A stretch of DNA of 61,207 nucleotides. It comes from UBA6115 sp964346355 (GTDB lineage Bacteria > Bacillota > Clostridia > Christensenellales > Aristaeellaceae). A model generated the notes under the pieces. The model saw only the letters and a list, made by a program, of their open reading frames with translations. It did no database searches and was not told the DNA's origin. Location: assembly GCA_964346355.1 (NCBI GenBank), contig CAYFUH010000006.1:1-61207 (forward strand), written 5' to 3'. This document shows positions 1-8,059 of the stretch, piece by piece. Both the position numbers and the translations under genes were made by a program. Numbering within the stretch: the stretch's first letter is position 1; every line of letters begins with the position of its first letter.

Positions 1-48
1 GATTAAAAAACCTTTTAAACGCTCCACTTGTTGTCCTTTCGATAAAAC

Positions 49-789
49 CTAATTAAACAGCACACTTAAAAAATAAGCCAGCTGTTTACGCCACCAGTCC
101 CAATCGTGGTTGACATCATGCCCCCAGATATCCACCCAGGCGTTGATGCCTTTCTCCGCCATCGCGGTGTCAAGCAGGCGCAGGGAGCGTTGCATCTCGT
201 CCTCCCAGGCTCCCTGACCGCAGCACAGGATGATCTTGCTGTCATTGTACTTCTTGATAAAGGGATGGTCACAGGGCATGCCCTGGATGCTGTGCAGCGG
301 GGAATTGAGGTAGACCAACTCATCCATATAGCCATACAGCAACCAGCGCGCGTCATAGGCGCCGGAAAGAGAAATAACCGTGCCAAACAGATCCGGGAAG
401 CGCAAGAGGGTGTTAGCCGCGTGAAAAGCGCCCAGGCTGCAGCCAGTGGTGGCCAGCCTGCCCTGGTAGCTGCTGTCCCGGTGGATAAACGGCACAAACT
501 CCTGGGTGATGTGCTTCATCCACGCCTCCTGGCGCTCCATACGCGCATGGGGCGGACGATGGTAGTCCGACCAGGTTTGCTCATCCAGGCTGTCGACACA
601 GTACAGGCGCAGTTTGCCGGCGTCCATGAACGGCTGAAATACGTCCACCATACCAAAGCCGGCGTAATCGTTGCATTTTCCGTTTTGGGAGGGGAACACC
701 AAAAAGGGCAAGCCAGCATCCCCATACATCATGACGCCCAGCTCCTGCCCCAGGATATGACTGTAAAAGGCGGTATAGCGGCCGCTCAC
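49..789 (-). CDS. Putative esterase, alpha/beta-hydrolase fold
   Basis: A 246-residue protein of the esterase-D-like alpha/beta-hydrolase group. The nucleophile elbow GCSLG places the serine at residue 118, and a late GHDVNHDW segment can supply the catalytic histidine. No signal peptide or membrane segment is visible, so it is probably cytoplasmic. Its ATG overlaps the stop codon of the upstream ATP-grasp gene by 4 nt, so the two are translationally coupled and probably act on the same metabolite. The substrate cannot be read from the sequence. It is the last gene before the left edge; whether the operon continues is unknown. Confidence 0.8.
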   Translation of the reverse strand: MSGRYTAFYSHILGQELGVMMYGDAGLPFLVFPSQNGKCNDYAGFGMVDVFQPFMDAGKLRLYCVDSLDEQTWSDYHRPPHARMERQEAWMKHITQEFVPFIHRDSSYQGRLATTGCSLGAFHAANTLLRFPDLFGTVISLSGAYDARWLLYGYMDELVYLNSPLHSIQGMPCDHPFIKKYNDSKIILCCGQGAWEDEMQRSLRLLDTAMAEKGINAWVDIWGHDVNHDWDWWRKQLAYFLSVLFN

Positions 790-1979
790 GCCAGCCTCTT
801 GCAGGTATAATCGATAAAGGCGTCCACCTCATCCTGATTGATGCATTTAGCCAGGTAGATGGTGTTGCCCATAGCACCGGAGAGCGCTTCGGGCATCCGG
901 TCGGTATACATGATGCGATGCCCCCAGTCGCGCAGCACCTCCTCATGGTCATGCGCGTAGGCGCGCACATCCTGGCGGCCCACAAACACGCAGAAGAAGG
1001 TTCTGCGCCCCTCCTGCAGGAAGATGCGGTCATGCAGCACCATATCCGCCCACAGACGGAAGATATCGACACTGCCGGCGTAATTGATCATATCCGGTGT
1101 AAAACCGCCGGAAGGCCGCATGTTGACCTCCAGCCCGACAATCTCCCCCGCCTTGCCCAAGCCTTCCTGGTCATGCGACAGGCGAAAATACTCAAAATGA
1201 ACCAGCCTGCCCTTGACGCCAAAGGCAGCCACAGTGCGTCTTCCCGCATCACGGATGTCCTCCGCCGCCTCCGGCACAATCATATAGATGGATTCAATCT
1301 TTTCATTCACAATATCCATCACCGATACCTTGGTGATGTTGCCTGTCTCATACAATGGCTGTCCCTGTTGGCCGACAAGCGCGTCATAGGAGCAGATTTC
1401 ACCATGGACAAATTGCTCAATGATATAGGGTGTGAGCGGCAGCTTGGCAAAAAATGCGTGCAAATCGTTCTCATCACGCAGCCGGAAGGTGTCATTGGCA
1501 CCCACGCCAACATCCGGTTTGGCCACCAGCGGGTAGCCGTACCTGGCCGCAAAAGCAAGCGCTTTATCTAGGTTTTCTGCCATGGTATAGGCTGCGGTTT
1601 TGATACCCGCCTTGTGATATACCGCTTTCATAGCAGACTTTTTCTTATAGCTTTCCATAACCGCCAGCTGCGGCCCTGTCCGTACATTAAACATGGTGCG
1701 CAACCAGGCATCCTGGGCCAGCCAATGCTCGTTGTTGGACTCAATCCAGTCAATGGCGCCATGCCGGTTGATAAACCAGCCAATCGCGCGCAAAACGGCG
1801 TTGCCGTCCTCCAGGCTGTGCACCTGGTAGTAATCTGTCAGGGCATCGCGCAGTTCAGGCAATAAATGCTCATAGGGCGTATCCGCGATACCCAGCACCT
1901 TGATGCCATTTTCTTTGAGCGCCGCGCAAAAGCGCCAATAGTGCGACGGAAAATGCGGCGAAATAAAAACGAAGTTCAT
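786..1979 (-). CDS. ATP-grasp domain protein, probable carboxylate ligase
   Basis: A 397-residue protein with the layout of an ATP-grasp ligase of the carbamoyl-phosphate-synthase/D-Ala-ligase type. There is an N-terminal preATP-like alpha/beta region, a central stretch with the VAKPDVGVGANDTF glycine-rich ATP loop, and a C-terminal LEVNMRPSGG segment, the typical Mg-binding E-x-N motif. Such enzymes join a carboxylate to an amine or thiol through an acyl phosphate. It is the first gene of a two-gene operon with the esterase (4-nt overlap), with a promoter upstream at 2031-2059. Substrates are unknown; a peptide-like or amino-acid conjugate later hydrolysed by the esterase is a guess. Confidence 0.82.
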   Translation of the reverse strand: MNFVFISPHFPSHYWRFCAALKENGIKVLGIADTPYEHLLPELRDALTDYYQVHSLEDGNAVLRAIGWFINRHGAIDWIESNNEHWLAQDAWLRTMFNVRTGPQLAVMESYKKKSAMKAVYHKAGIKTAAYTMAENLDKALAFAARYGYPLVAKPDVGVGANDTFRLRDENDLHAFFAKLPLTPYIIEQFVHGEICSYDALVGQQGQPLYETGNITKVSVMDIVNEKIESIYMIVPEAAEDIRDAGRRTVAAFGVKGRLVHFEYFRLSHDQEGLGKAGEIVGLEVNMRPSGGFTPDMINYAGSVDIFRLWADMVLHDRIFLQEGRRTFFCVFVGRQDVRAYAHDHEEVLRDWGHRIMYTDRMPEALSGAMGNTIYLAKCINQDEVDAFIDYTCKRLA

Positions 1980-2002
1980 ACCTGTCCTCGCAGTGTCTAA
2001 TC

Positions 2003-2023
2003 AGGAAAAGGAGACCTTTTCCT
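2003..2023. repeat. Perfect inverted repeat in the ATP-grasp leader
   Basis: AGGAAAAGG and CCTTTTCCT form a perfect 9-bp inverted repeat around a 3-nt loop. It lies immediately downstream of the minus-strand -10 box (2031-2036), so it would be the first 20 or so nucleotides of the esterase/ATP-grasp transcript. It may be a 5' stabilising hairpin or an operator. No T-tract follows on either strand in terminator fashion. Confidence 0.5.
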
Positions 2024-2030
2024 TTTGGTG

Positions 2031-2059
2031 AGAATATCACGCAAGGATAGGAGCGTCAA
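2031..2059 (-). promoter_or_regulatory. Sigma-A-type promoter of the ATP-grasp/esterase operon
   Basis: On the minus strand TTGACG (2059-2054) and TATTCT (2036-2031) are separated by exactly 17 nt. This is the only good match in the 210-nt intergenic region facing the ATP-grasp gene. Confidence 0.6.
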
Positions 2060-2135
2060 ACACCCGCAAACCGGACCTGCTGCCTGAAATGTTTAAAACA
2101 TGTACTGTTTGAAGGAACACAGGCCGGGATTTTCA

Positions 2136-2165
2136 TTGTATCCCTTCGCGGTCTCGTGATATAAT
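2136..2165 (+). promoter_or_regulatory. Sigma-A-type promoter of pgsA-guaB
   Basis: TTGTAT (2136-2141), an 18-nt spacer and a consensus TATAAT (2160-2165) lie 25 nt upstream of the pgsA start. The ribosome binding site is the AAGGAGG around 2178-2184. Confidence 0.65.
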
Positions 2166-2189
2166 ACGCGCAGTCACAAGGAGGGTCGC

Positions 2190-2774
2190 ATGCAAAAGGA
2201 GAAAGCGCGCATCTGGAACTTGCCCAATGCCCTGACCATGCTTCGTCTGCTACTGATTCCTGTCTTTATCATCCTGATGTGCCAGGACCACATGATGCCT
2301 GCCCTGGCGGTTTTTGTATTCGCCAGTTTTACCGACATCCTGGACGGCTGGATCGCCCGAAAATACAACCTGATTACCGACTTTGGCAAGCTGTTTGACC
2401 CCTTGGCGGATAAACTGATGGTGATGTCGGTGATGACGCTGATGGTTATCAAGGGGATTGTACCGCTTGGCGCCATCATTATTTTAATCTCAAAGGAATT
2501 GCTGATGCTCATTGGCAGCTACCTGCTGATGCGCAAACATGTCATCGTCTACTCCTTTGCCATTGGAAAAATCGCGCAGTTCATCACCGTCGCCGGCTTA
2601 ATTCTGTGCTTTTTCCACAAGGAGTTTGCTGCCTTGGGCACGCCCGTTCACCTGATTGTGCTGTGGATTGGCGTTGCCTTGGCGGTTGTATCCATGTTCT
2701 ATTATGGCTTTACAAACGGCCCAAAACTGTTTATAACTCACAACAATACTACGGATGAGGATTTGGAGGGTTAA
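2190..2774 (+). CDS. pgsA: CDP-diacylglycerol-glycerol-3-phosphate 3-phosphatidyltransferase
   Basis: A 194-residue integral membrane enzyme of the CDP-alcohol phosphotransferase family. It makes phosphatidylglycerol phosphate, the committed precursor of phosphatidylglycerol and cardiolipin. The family signature D-G-x2-A-R-x8-G-x3-D-x3-D is complete in the segment beginning DGWIARK and ending DPLADK (about residues 52-75). Several hydrophobic segments cover the rest. Length is normal. A strong AAGGAGG precedes the ATG, and guaB starts one nucleotide after its stop codon, so the two form an operon. Confidence 0.93.
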   Translation: MQKEKARIWNLPNALTMLRLLLIPVFIILMCQDHMMPALAVFVFASFTDILDGWIARKYNLITDFGKLFDPLADKLMVMSVMTLMVIKGIVPLGAIIILISKELLMLIGSYLLMRKHVIVYSFAIGKIAQFITVAGLILCFFHKEFAALGTPVHLIVLWIGVALAVVSMFYYGFTNGPKLFITHNNTTDEDLEG

Positions 2775-2775
2775 G

Positions 2776-4245
2776 ATGCTTGAACATAACCTGCGCGAAG
2801 GCTTGACATTTGATGATGTGCTGCTGGTGCCCCGCAAAAGCGCGGTGCTGCCCCGGGATGTGGACCTGTCTGTGCAGCTGTCCGAGAAGATCAAGCTTAA
2901 CATTCCCCTCCTATCAGCTGCCATGGACACGGTGACCGATTCGCGCATGGGCATCGCGCTGGCGCGTGAAGGCGGCCTTGGCATCATCCACAAAAACATG
3001 ACAATGGACGAGCAGGCCAGCCATGTGGACAAGGTGAAGCGCAGCGAACACGGCGTCATCACTGACCCCTTCTTCCTCTCACCTGAGCACCTGGTTTTAG
3101 ACGCCAAAGCGCTCATGGCCCGCTACCGCATCTCCGGCGTGCCCATCACCAATGAAAAGGGCGTGCTGGTTGGCATTTTGACCAACCGGGACCTACGCTT
3201 TGAGGAGGATGACAGCAAGCGGATCGCCGAGGTGATGACCAGCAAAAACCTGGTGACCGCCCCTGTTGGTACAACGCTGGACGAAGCCAAGAAGATCCTG
3301 GGCACGCACAAAATTGAAAAACTGCCGCTGGTGGACGATGCTTTCCACCTGCGGGGCTTAATTACCATCAAGGACATTGAGAAAAATATCAAATACCCCC
3401 ATTCCGCCAAAGACAGCAAAGGCCGCCTTCTGTGTGCTGCAGCACTTGGTGTCAACAAAGAAACCATGGAGCGTGCCCGCGCTTTGGTTGAGCAGAAGGT
3501 GGACGTCCTTTCCCTGGATACCGCGCACGGGCACAGTGAAGGCGTACTGAAGATGGTGGAACAGCTGCGCGCTGCCTATCCGGATATCACCCTGATCGCC
3601 GGCAATGTTGCAACCGCAGCTGCCACACGAGACTTGATTTTAGCCGGCGCTGATATCATCAAGGTGGGCATTGGCCCTGGTTCCATCTGCACGACACGCG
3701 TGGTGGCCGGCACTGGTGTGCCGCAGATGACCGCGATTGCCGACTGCGCCCAGGAAGCGGACAAACACGGCGTGACCGTTATCGCGGATGGCGGCATCAA
3801 GTACACCGGTGACATCGCCAAGGCCATTGGCGCGGGCGCCAGCGCTGTCATGCTGGGCAGCCTCTTTGCGGGAACGGAGGAAAGCCCGGGCGCCACGGAG
3901 ATTTACCAGGGCCGCTCGTTTAAGGTGTACCGCGGCATGGGTTCCCTGGGTGCGATGGCACAGGCGCATGGCTCTGCTGACCGCTACTTCCAGGAGGACC
4001 AGAAGAAATTGGTGCCAGAGGGCGTGGAAGGGCGCGTCCCCTACAAGGGCACCCTGGCGGATACGGTCTACCAGATGGTGGGCGGGCTGCGCAGCGCCAT
4101 GGGGTATTGCGGCACAGCTACCATCAAGGAGTTGCGCGAGCACGCGGAGTTTGTGCGCATCACCGGCGCGGGATTGACCGAAAGCCACCCGCATGACATT
4201 TTCATCACCAAGGAAGCACCCAATTACTACCGCATGAACGACTGA
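2776..4245 (+). CDS. guaB: Inosine-5'-monophosphate dehydrogenase
   Basis: A 489-residue IMP dehydrogenase that converts IMP to XMP with NAD+, the first committed step of GMP synthesis. The N-terminus begins the family motif GLTFDDVLL. A CBS pair occupies roughly residues 95-205, the catalytic loop GPGSICTTR places the nucleophile at Cys305, and the phosphate-binding GGIKYTGDIAKA is intact. The start chosen is the ATG at 2776, 7 nt after the GGAGG; an in-frame codon 21 nt upstream lies inside pgsA and lacks a ribosome binding site. A bidirectional terminator follows. Confidence 0.97.
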   Translation: MLEHNLREGLTFDDVLLVPRKSAVLPRDVDLSVQLSEKIKLNIPLLSAAMDTVTDSRMGIALAREGGLGIIHKNMTMDEQASHVDKVKRSEHGVITDPFFLSPEHLVLDAKALMARYRISGVPITNEKGVLVGILTNRDLRFEEDDSKRIAEVMTSKNLVTAPVGTTLDEAKKILGTHKIEKLPLVDDAFHLRGLITIKDIEKNIKYPHSAKDSKGRLLCAAALGVNKETMERARALVEQKVDVLSLDTAHGHSEGVLKMVEQLRAAYPDITLIAGNVATAAATRDLILAGADIIKVGIGPGSICTTRVVAGTGVPQMTAIADCAQEADKHGVTVIADGGIKYTGDIAKAIGAGASAVMLGSLFAGTEESPGATEIYQGRSFKVYRGMGSLGAMAQAHGSADRYFQEDQKKLVPEGVEGRVPYKGTLADTVYQMVGGLRSAMGYCGTATIKELREHAEFVRITGAGLTESHPHDIFITKEAPNYYRMND

Positions 4246-4260
4246 TTAAAAGTGTCAATA

Positions 4261-4290
4261 AAAATCCCGGGGTAAGCGCCCCGGGATTTT
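4261..4290. terminator. Bidirectional intrinsic terminator between guaB and nnr
   Basis: A perfect 12-bp inverted repeat, AAAATCCCGGGG and CCCCGGGATTTT with a 6-nt loop, lies between the convergent guaB and nnr genes. The A and T flanks give U-tracts in both directions. Confidence 0.92.
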
Positions 4291-4305
4291 TCATGCCGTT
4301 TGCGG

Positions 4306-5793
4306 CTACTTAGCTGTAAAGGCAGCGACGATGCCCATATGGTCTATCACGTCTTTGGTCAGCGGCGACAGCAAGCCCAGTTGTAAGGCGGCGGACCTGC
4401 CTGCCATACCATGCCAAAGGCTGGCGGCTCTTGCCGCGTGAAACAACCCTTTCTCAGGTTGCTGGGCGATGAGGGCGGCAATCATCCCTGCTAACGCGTC
4501 CCCGCTGCCGCCCTTGGCCAGGGCGGGTGAACCGACCAGGTTGAAAGCCGTTTCATTCTCTGACTGGATGATGCTGACATCCCCCTTTAAGAGGACGACC
4601 CCGCCAAAGGTTTTCTGCATCTGCGCCGCCGCGGATAATGGGTTATTAGTGACCTGCGATGCGGAGGTCTTCAGCAAGCGGGCAGCCTCTCCTGGATGCG
4701 GCGTCATCACAGCGCGTCCCCCCAATCGCATCGGGTTTTTGGCCAGCAGGTTCAGCGCGTCCGCGTCCCACACGCTGGGCAAGTCCGGCGACCAGAGTTT
4801 TAATATGTTGTCCCAGGTATCATCTGACTGCCCCAAGCCACATCCTACCGCGAACACATCATACCGTGGTCTGTTTTTAACCGCGTCCTCAATCGGTATA
4901 CACATGGCATTGGGCACAATTGACTGCAGAATGGGGATGATCTCCCGCTCACAGGCAATGGTCACCAGGCCCGCCCCAGCGCGCAGGCAGGCAAGCGCCG
5001 CCTGGGCAGCCATACCCGCCGCACCTGCCATTCCCAGGGAGCCCATATACATCAGGATGCGGCCGTTGTCGCCCTTGTGCGCATCAGGCGCACGCTGGGG
5101 CAGATACACTTTTAAATCTGTTTCCTCCAGCGCGGTGATCAAGCGCTCCTGGCGCAGTGACTCATACGCCTGCTGCGGTAAGCCAATGGGAACCACCTGT
5201 AATTTGCCCATTTTAGTCTTATCATTTGCCAGGCAGTGCGCGGTCTTCAAATGCCCCAGCACGATGGTGTGGGTTGCGGAAAAACAGCCCTGCCTTACCT
5301 GGCCGCTTGCGTTATCCAGGCCGCTGGGCACATCCACCGCGATGCGCGGCACACCCCACTCATTCACCGTGTTGATGATTAATGCTGCCTCCTGGGGCAA
5401 TTCACCATGAAAACCTGTACCAAACAGGGCGTCCACAACGGCGTCAACTTCTTGTGCCTGGCCTGCATTGAAATCAACAACCGGGATTTCCAAGGCCTTG
5501 GCGTACGCAAGATTGGCTTGCGCGTCCAGCGTTTTGGGGGCAGCCGGCATCACAATCCGCGGTTTTCCGCCGGAAAGTAAGCACAGCCGGGCCATGGCCA
5601 AACCGTCACCGCCGTTGTTGCCGGTACCAATCAGGAATAATATGGTCTTTCCATCAACACCGCCCAGAATGTCTTTTAATGCCTGTAAGGCTCCCCGCGC
5701 CGCATTTTCCATTACAAGCAGGCTGGGCACGCCCAGACCAAAGGCATATTCCTCCAGCATTTTCATCTGCTGCGGTGTTACAATGGTTTGCAT
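4306..5793 (-). CDS. nnr: Bifunctional NAD(P)H-hydrate epimerase / ADP-dependent dehydratase
   Basis: A 495-residue two-domain repair enzyme. The N-terminal YjeF_N domain (about 1-210, with GTGNNGGDGLAMARL) epimerises damaged NAD(P)H hydrates. The C-terminal ribokinase-like domain (about 225-490, with the LAKGGSGDALAG anion hole and catalytic Asp) dehydrates the S form using ADP. Length is that of the fused bacterial enzyme. The gene directly abuts acpS (stop of acpS at 5794, nnr start at 5793), an order common in Bacillota. Confidence 0.95.
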   Translation of the reverse strand: MQTIVTPQQMKMLEEYAFGLGVPSLLVMENAARGALQALKDILGGVDGKTILFLIGTGNNGGDGLAMARLCLLSGGKPRIVMPAAPKTLDAQANLAYAKALEIPVVDFNAGQAQEVDAVVDALFGTGFHGELPQEAALIINTVNEWGVPRIAVDVPSGLDNASGQVRQGCFSATHTIVLGHLKTAHCLANDKTKMGKLQVVPIGLPQQAYESLRQERLITALEETDLKVYLPQRAPDAHKGDNGRILMYMGSLGMAGAAGMAAQAALACLRAGAGLVTIACEREIIPILQSIVPNAMCIPIEDAVKNRPRYDVFAVGCGLGQSDDTWDNILKLWSPDLPSVWDADALNLLAKNPMRLGGRAVMTPHPGEAARLLKTSASQVTNNPLSAAAQMQKTFGGVVLLKGDVSIIQSENETAFNLVGSPALAKGGSGDALAGMIAALIAQQPEKGLFHAARAASLWHGMAGRSAALQLGLLSPLTKDVIDHMGIVAAFTAK

Positions 5794-6168
5794 CTATTCC
5801 CCTTCCAAAACTGCAAACGCGATAGCCAAGCCGCCGTCGTGGGAGATGCTCAGGTGTAGCTGGTTGACACCCATGCGCTCTGACAGAACTTTAGCAGTCC
5901 CCTTGAGGTGGTAATACGGCGCGCCCTTGTCATCATGCTGGATGACGATATCCTGCAGCCGCACGCCATCAAGGCCTGTGCCCAGCGCTTTTGCCAGCGC
6001 TTCCTTGGCCGCGAAATGCCCAGCCATGGAGTCAGGCGCCAGCTTGCCGCGGGAGAGGATATACGCCTGCTCGCTGGCGTCAAAATATCGCGTTAAAAAG
6101 GACGAATCCGCAAGCAGGTTTGCCATCCGGCTCACCTGGCACAGATCCGTCCCGATGCCGATGATCAC
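5794..6168 (-). CDS. acpS: Holo-[acyl-carrier-protein] synthase
   Basis: A 124-residue phosphopantetheinyl transferase that moves 4'-phosphopantetheine from CoA to apo-ACP. Both family signatures are present: GIGTDLCQVSR near the N-terminus, with the Mg-binding Asp, and FAAKEALAKALGTG around residue 52. The start is the GTG at 6168, which overlaps the stop of the preceding peptidase gene as GTGA. An open frame extends much further upstream, but that part is antisense-like low-complexity translation of the peptidase gene and is not part of AcpS. Confidence 0.95.
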   Translation of the reverse strand: MIIGIGTDLCQVSRMANLLADSSFLTRYFDASEQAYILSRGKLAPDSMAGHFAAKEALAKALGTGLDGVRLQDIVIQHDDKGAPYYHLKGTAKVLSERMGVNQLHLSISHDGGLAIAFAVLEGE

Positions 6169-7118
6169 TTGTTTGAATACAGCACCGCGTTGATAACCGC
6201 ACGGGCTGTGACTTCCTGCGCTGCTGCGCACAGCTTGACGAAATTGACTTCCCGCATCACGCGCTCCGTGGCCAGGGCAAACATGGTGTCCCCATCCATC
6301 TGGGTGTGGCTGGGCCGTATCGCGCGCGCGAGGCCGCCATGCGCGACATCCGCCAGCCGCATTGCCTGGTCCTTGGTCAGCTTGCAGTCCACCGCCACCA
6401 CGCCAATCGTGGTGTTGGTGCCGGGCGCCGGGATGCGCACCTGCATGGGCATGGGCGAGCTGCCATACAACAGGCCGTCCGCCTTCACCGGGATGCCGTC
6501 CTGCGTACGGGCACAGGCGATACACTGCCCGCTGCCAGGGTGGTAGACATCGCCAACGGCATTCACCGCGACAATCGCACCGATGGTAACGCCCTCCTGC
6601 AGCATCATGGATGCAGAACCGATACCGCCGCGGGCGGGGTTGGTATTTTGTACCAATTTGCCAATGGTACAGCCGCAACCAGCCCCGTGGGGGCCTTGGG
6701 CAACACCCTTGGCTGCCGCCGTCACCGCCGCGCGGCCCATTGCCGCGTCCGGGGTCACATTGGCGTCCCCCACGCCCAGGTCAAACAAGACCGCTGCGGG
6801 CACGATGGGGACACGCGCGATGCCCATATCTATGCCGATGCCGGACTGCGCCAAAAAGCGCATGACGCCATCCGCGGCAGCCAGACCGAAGGCGCTGCCG
6901 CCGCTTAAGACAACGGCATGCGCCTGCTCCACCAGGTTGCCGGGGCGCAGGACCTCCGTCTCCCGTGTGCCGGGCGCGGCGCCGCGCACGCTGACGCCAG
7001 CGATTGCGCCCTCACGCGGGCCTAAGACAACAGTCACGCCAGTGCGGGCGGATTCGTTCTCCATCTGCCCCACGCGGATGCCATGTACATTTGTGATATC
7101 GCCAGGATATGGCTGCAT
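6165..7118 (-). CDS. P1 family peptidase (DmpA-like, S58)
   Basis: A 317-residue Ntn-fold hydrolase related to the D-aminopeptidase/L-aminopeptidase-esterase DmpA. The conserved GGSAFGLAAADGVM (72-85), PARGGIGSAS (161-170) and NTTIGVVAVD (235-244) blocks are present. By analogy with DmpA, autocleavage would occur between Asn235 and Thr236, leaving Thr236 as N-terminal nucleophile; that is inference. No signal peptide is visible. It overlaps acpS by 4 nt and abuts the hydrolase gene by 1 nt, so it is embedded in a translationally coupled operon. The natural substrate is unknown, probably small amino-acid amides or esters. Confidence 0.88.
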   Translation of the reverse strand: MQPYPGDITNVHGIRVGQMENESARTGVTVVLGPREGAIAGVSVRGAAPGTRETEVLRPGNLVEQAHAVVLSGGSAFGLAAADGVMRFLAQSGIGIDMGIARVPIVPAAVLFDLGVGDANVTPDAAMGRAAVTAAAKGVAQGPHGAGCGCTIGKLVQNTNPARGGIGSASMMLQEGVTIGAIVAVNAVGDVYHPGSGQCIACARTQDGIPVKADGLLYGSSPMPMQVRIPAPGTNTTIGVVAVDCKLTKDQAMRLADVAHGGLARAIRPSHTQMDGDTMFALATERVMREVNFVKLCAAAQEVTARAVINAVLYSNK

Positions 7119-8050
7119 TAAACGCTCCTTTCCCTGGAGGAGACCAGCGCATCAAGCCAATCCGCCAGCTCACCCATGACTTCGTTCCGATTTGTTTCGT
7201 TGAAGATTTCATGCCGGCCGCCCTCGTACAGCACCATGCTGACATCGGTTAAACCGGCGTCTTGATATTGGTCGCGCACTGTCCTCACACCCTCACCCAT
7301 ACCGCCAACCGGATCCATCTCTCCAGAAATGATATGAACGGGCAGGTCTTTGGGCAGGCGCTTTAACCGCTCCAAATCCGTCAGGGCGACCAGGCCAAAA
7401 AACAGATCCCGAAAGCCGCCAGCGGTGAACACAAAGCCGCACAGCGGATCGTCCGCGTACTTCTGCACCTCCGCCTTATCACGGCTGAGCCAGTCATAGA
7501 CAAGGCCGTCCTTTTCCTTAAACGGCTTGTTGTTGGAGGAGAAGGCCAGGGTGTCCAGCAATTTGGATTTCTTTTTCTCCCGCCCCAGGGCGCATAGGAT
7601 TTTGGCGGGCAGCAGGCCTGCTTTGGCAAGCTGTTTTGGATACCAGCCTGTGCCGCACAACACCAGGGCATCCAGGCTGTCTGGATGACGCAAAACATAC
7701 TCGCGGGAGAGGAAACTGCCCATGCTGTGGCCCAGTAAGATGTGCGGGATGAAGGGATATTGCGCTTGAAGCCAGCTCATCACCTGGTGAAGGTCTTCCA
7801 CCGCGTGGCCCCAGCCATCCCGCTTGGCGTACCAGCCCTTGATGGGCGCTTTTGCCCCATGCCCCAGGTGGTTATAGCCCGCAACCAGATATCCGCGCGC
7901 AGTGAGGTGTTTGCCCAGACGGTCGTACCGATCGATATGCTCCGCCATGCCGTGGGAAATCAGGATGACAGCGCGTGGCGCACCCATTGGCTCCCAGAGG
8001 CGAACCTCCCGCGGATAGGGTGTTGTGCCCGGAAAAGGTACTTTCTTCAT
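7118..8050 (-). CDS. Alpha/beta hydrolase, monoacylglycerol-lipase-like
   Basis: A 310-residue serine hydrolase of the Hydrolase_4/lysophospholipase family. Features are the oxyanion HG segment in ISHGMAEHIDRYD (about 32-44), the nucleophile elbow GHSMGS (about 107-112), an Asp in the ISGEMDPVG segment and a catalytic His in YEGGRHEIFNE. No signal peptide. It shares a single nucleotide with the P1 peptidase start (TAATG type) and lies 9 nt after trpS in the same operon. Likely substrates are monoglycerides or lysophospholipids, but only the family is supported. Confidence 0.86.
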   Translation of the reverse strand: MKKVPFPGTTPYPREVRLWEPMGAPRAVILISHGMAEHIDRYDRLGKHLTARGYLVAGYNHLGHGAKAPIKGWYAKRDGWGHAVEDLHQVMSWLQAQYPFIPHILLGHSMGSFLSREYVLRHPDSLDALVLCGTGWYPKQLAKAGLLPAKILCALGREKKKSKLLDTLAFSSNNKPFKEKDGLVYDWLSRDKAEVQKYADDPLCGFVFTAGGFRDLFFGLVALTDLERLKRLPKDLPVHIISGEMDPVGGMGEGVRTVRDQYQDAGLTDVSMVLYEGGRHEIFNETNRNEVMGELADWLDALVSSRERSV

Positions 8051-8059
8051 AGGCTGTCC

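Noticed and set aside
6169..6678. N-terminal extension of AcpS by about 170 residues
   Set aside because: The extra residues are out-of-frame translation of the P1 peptidase gene; the GTG at 6168 gives a normal-length AcpS.
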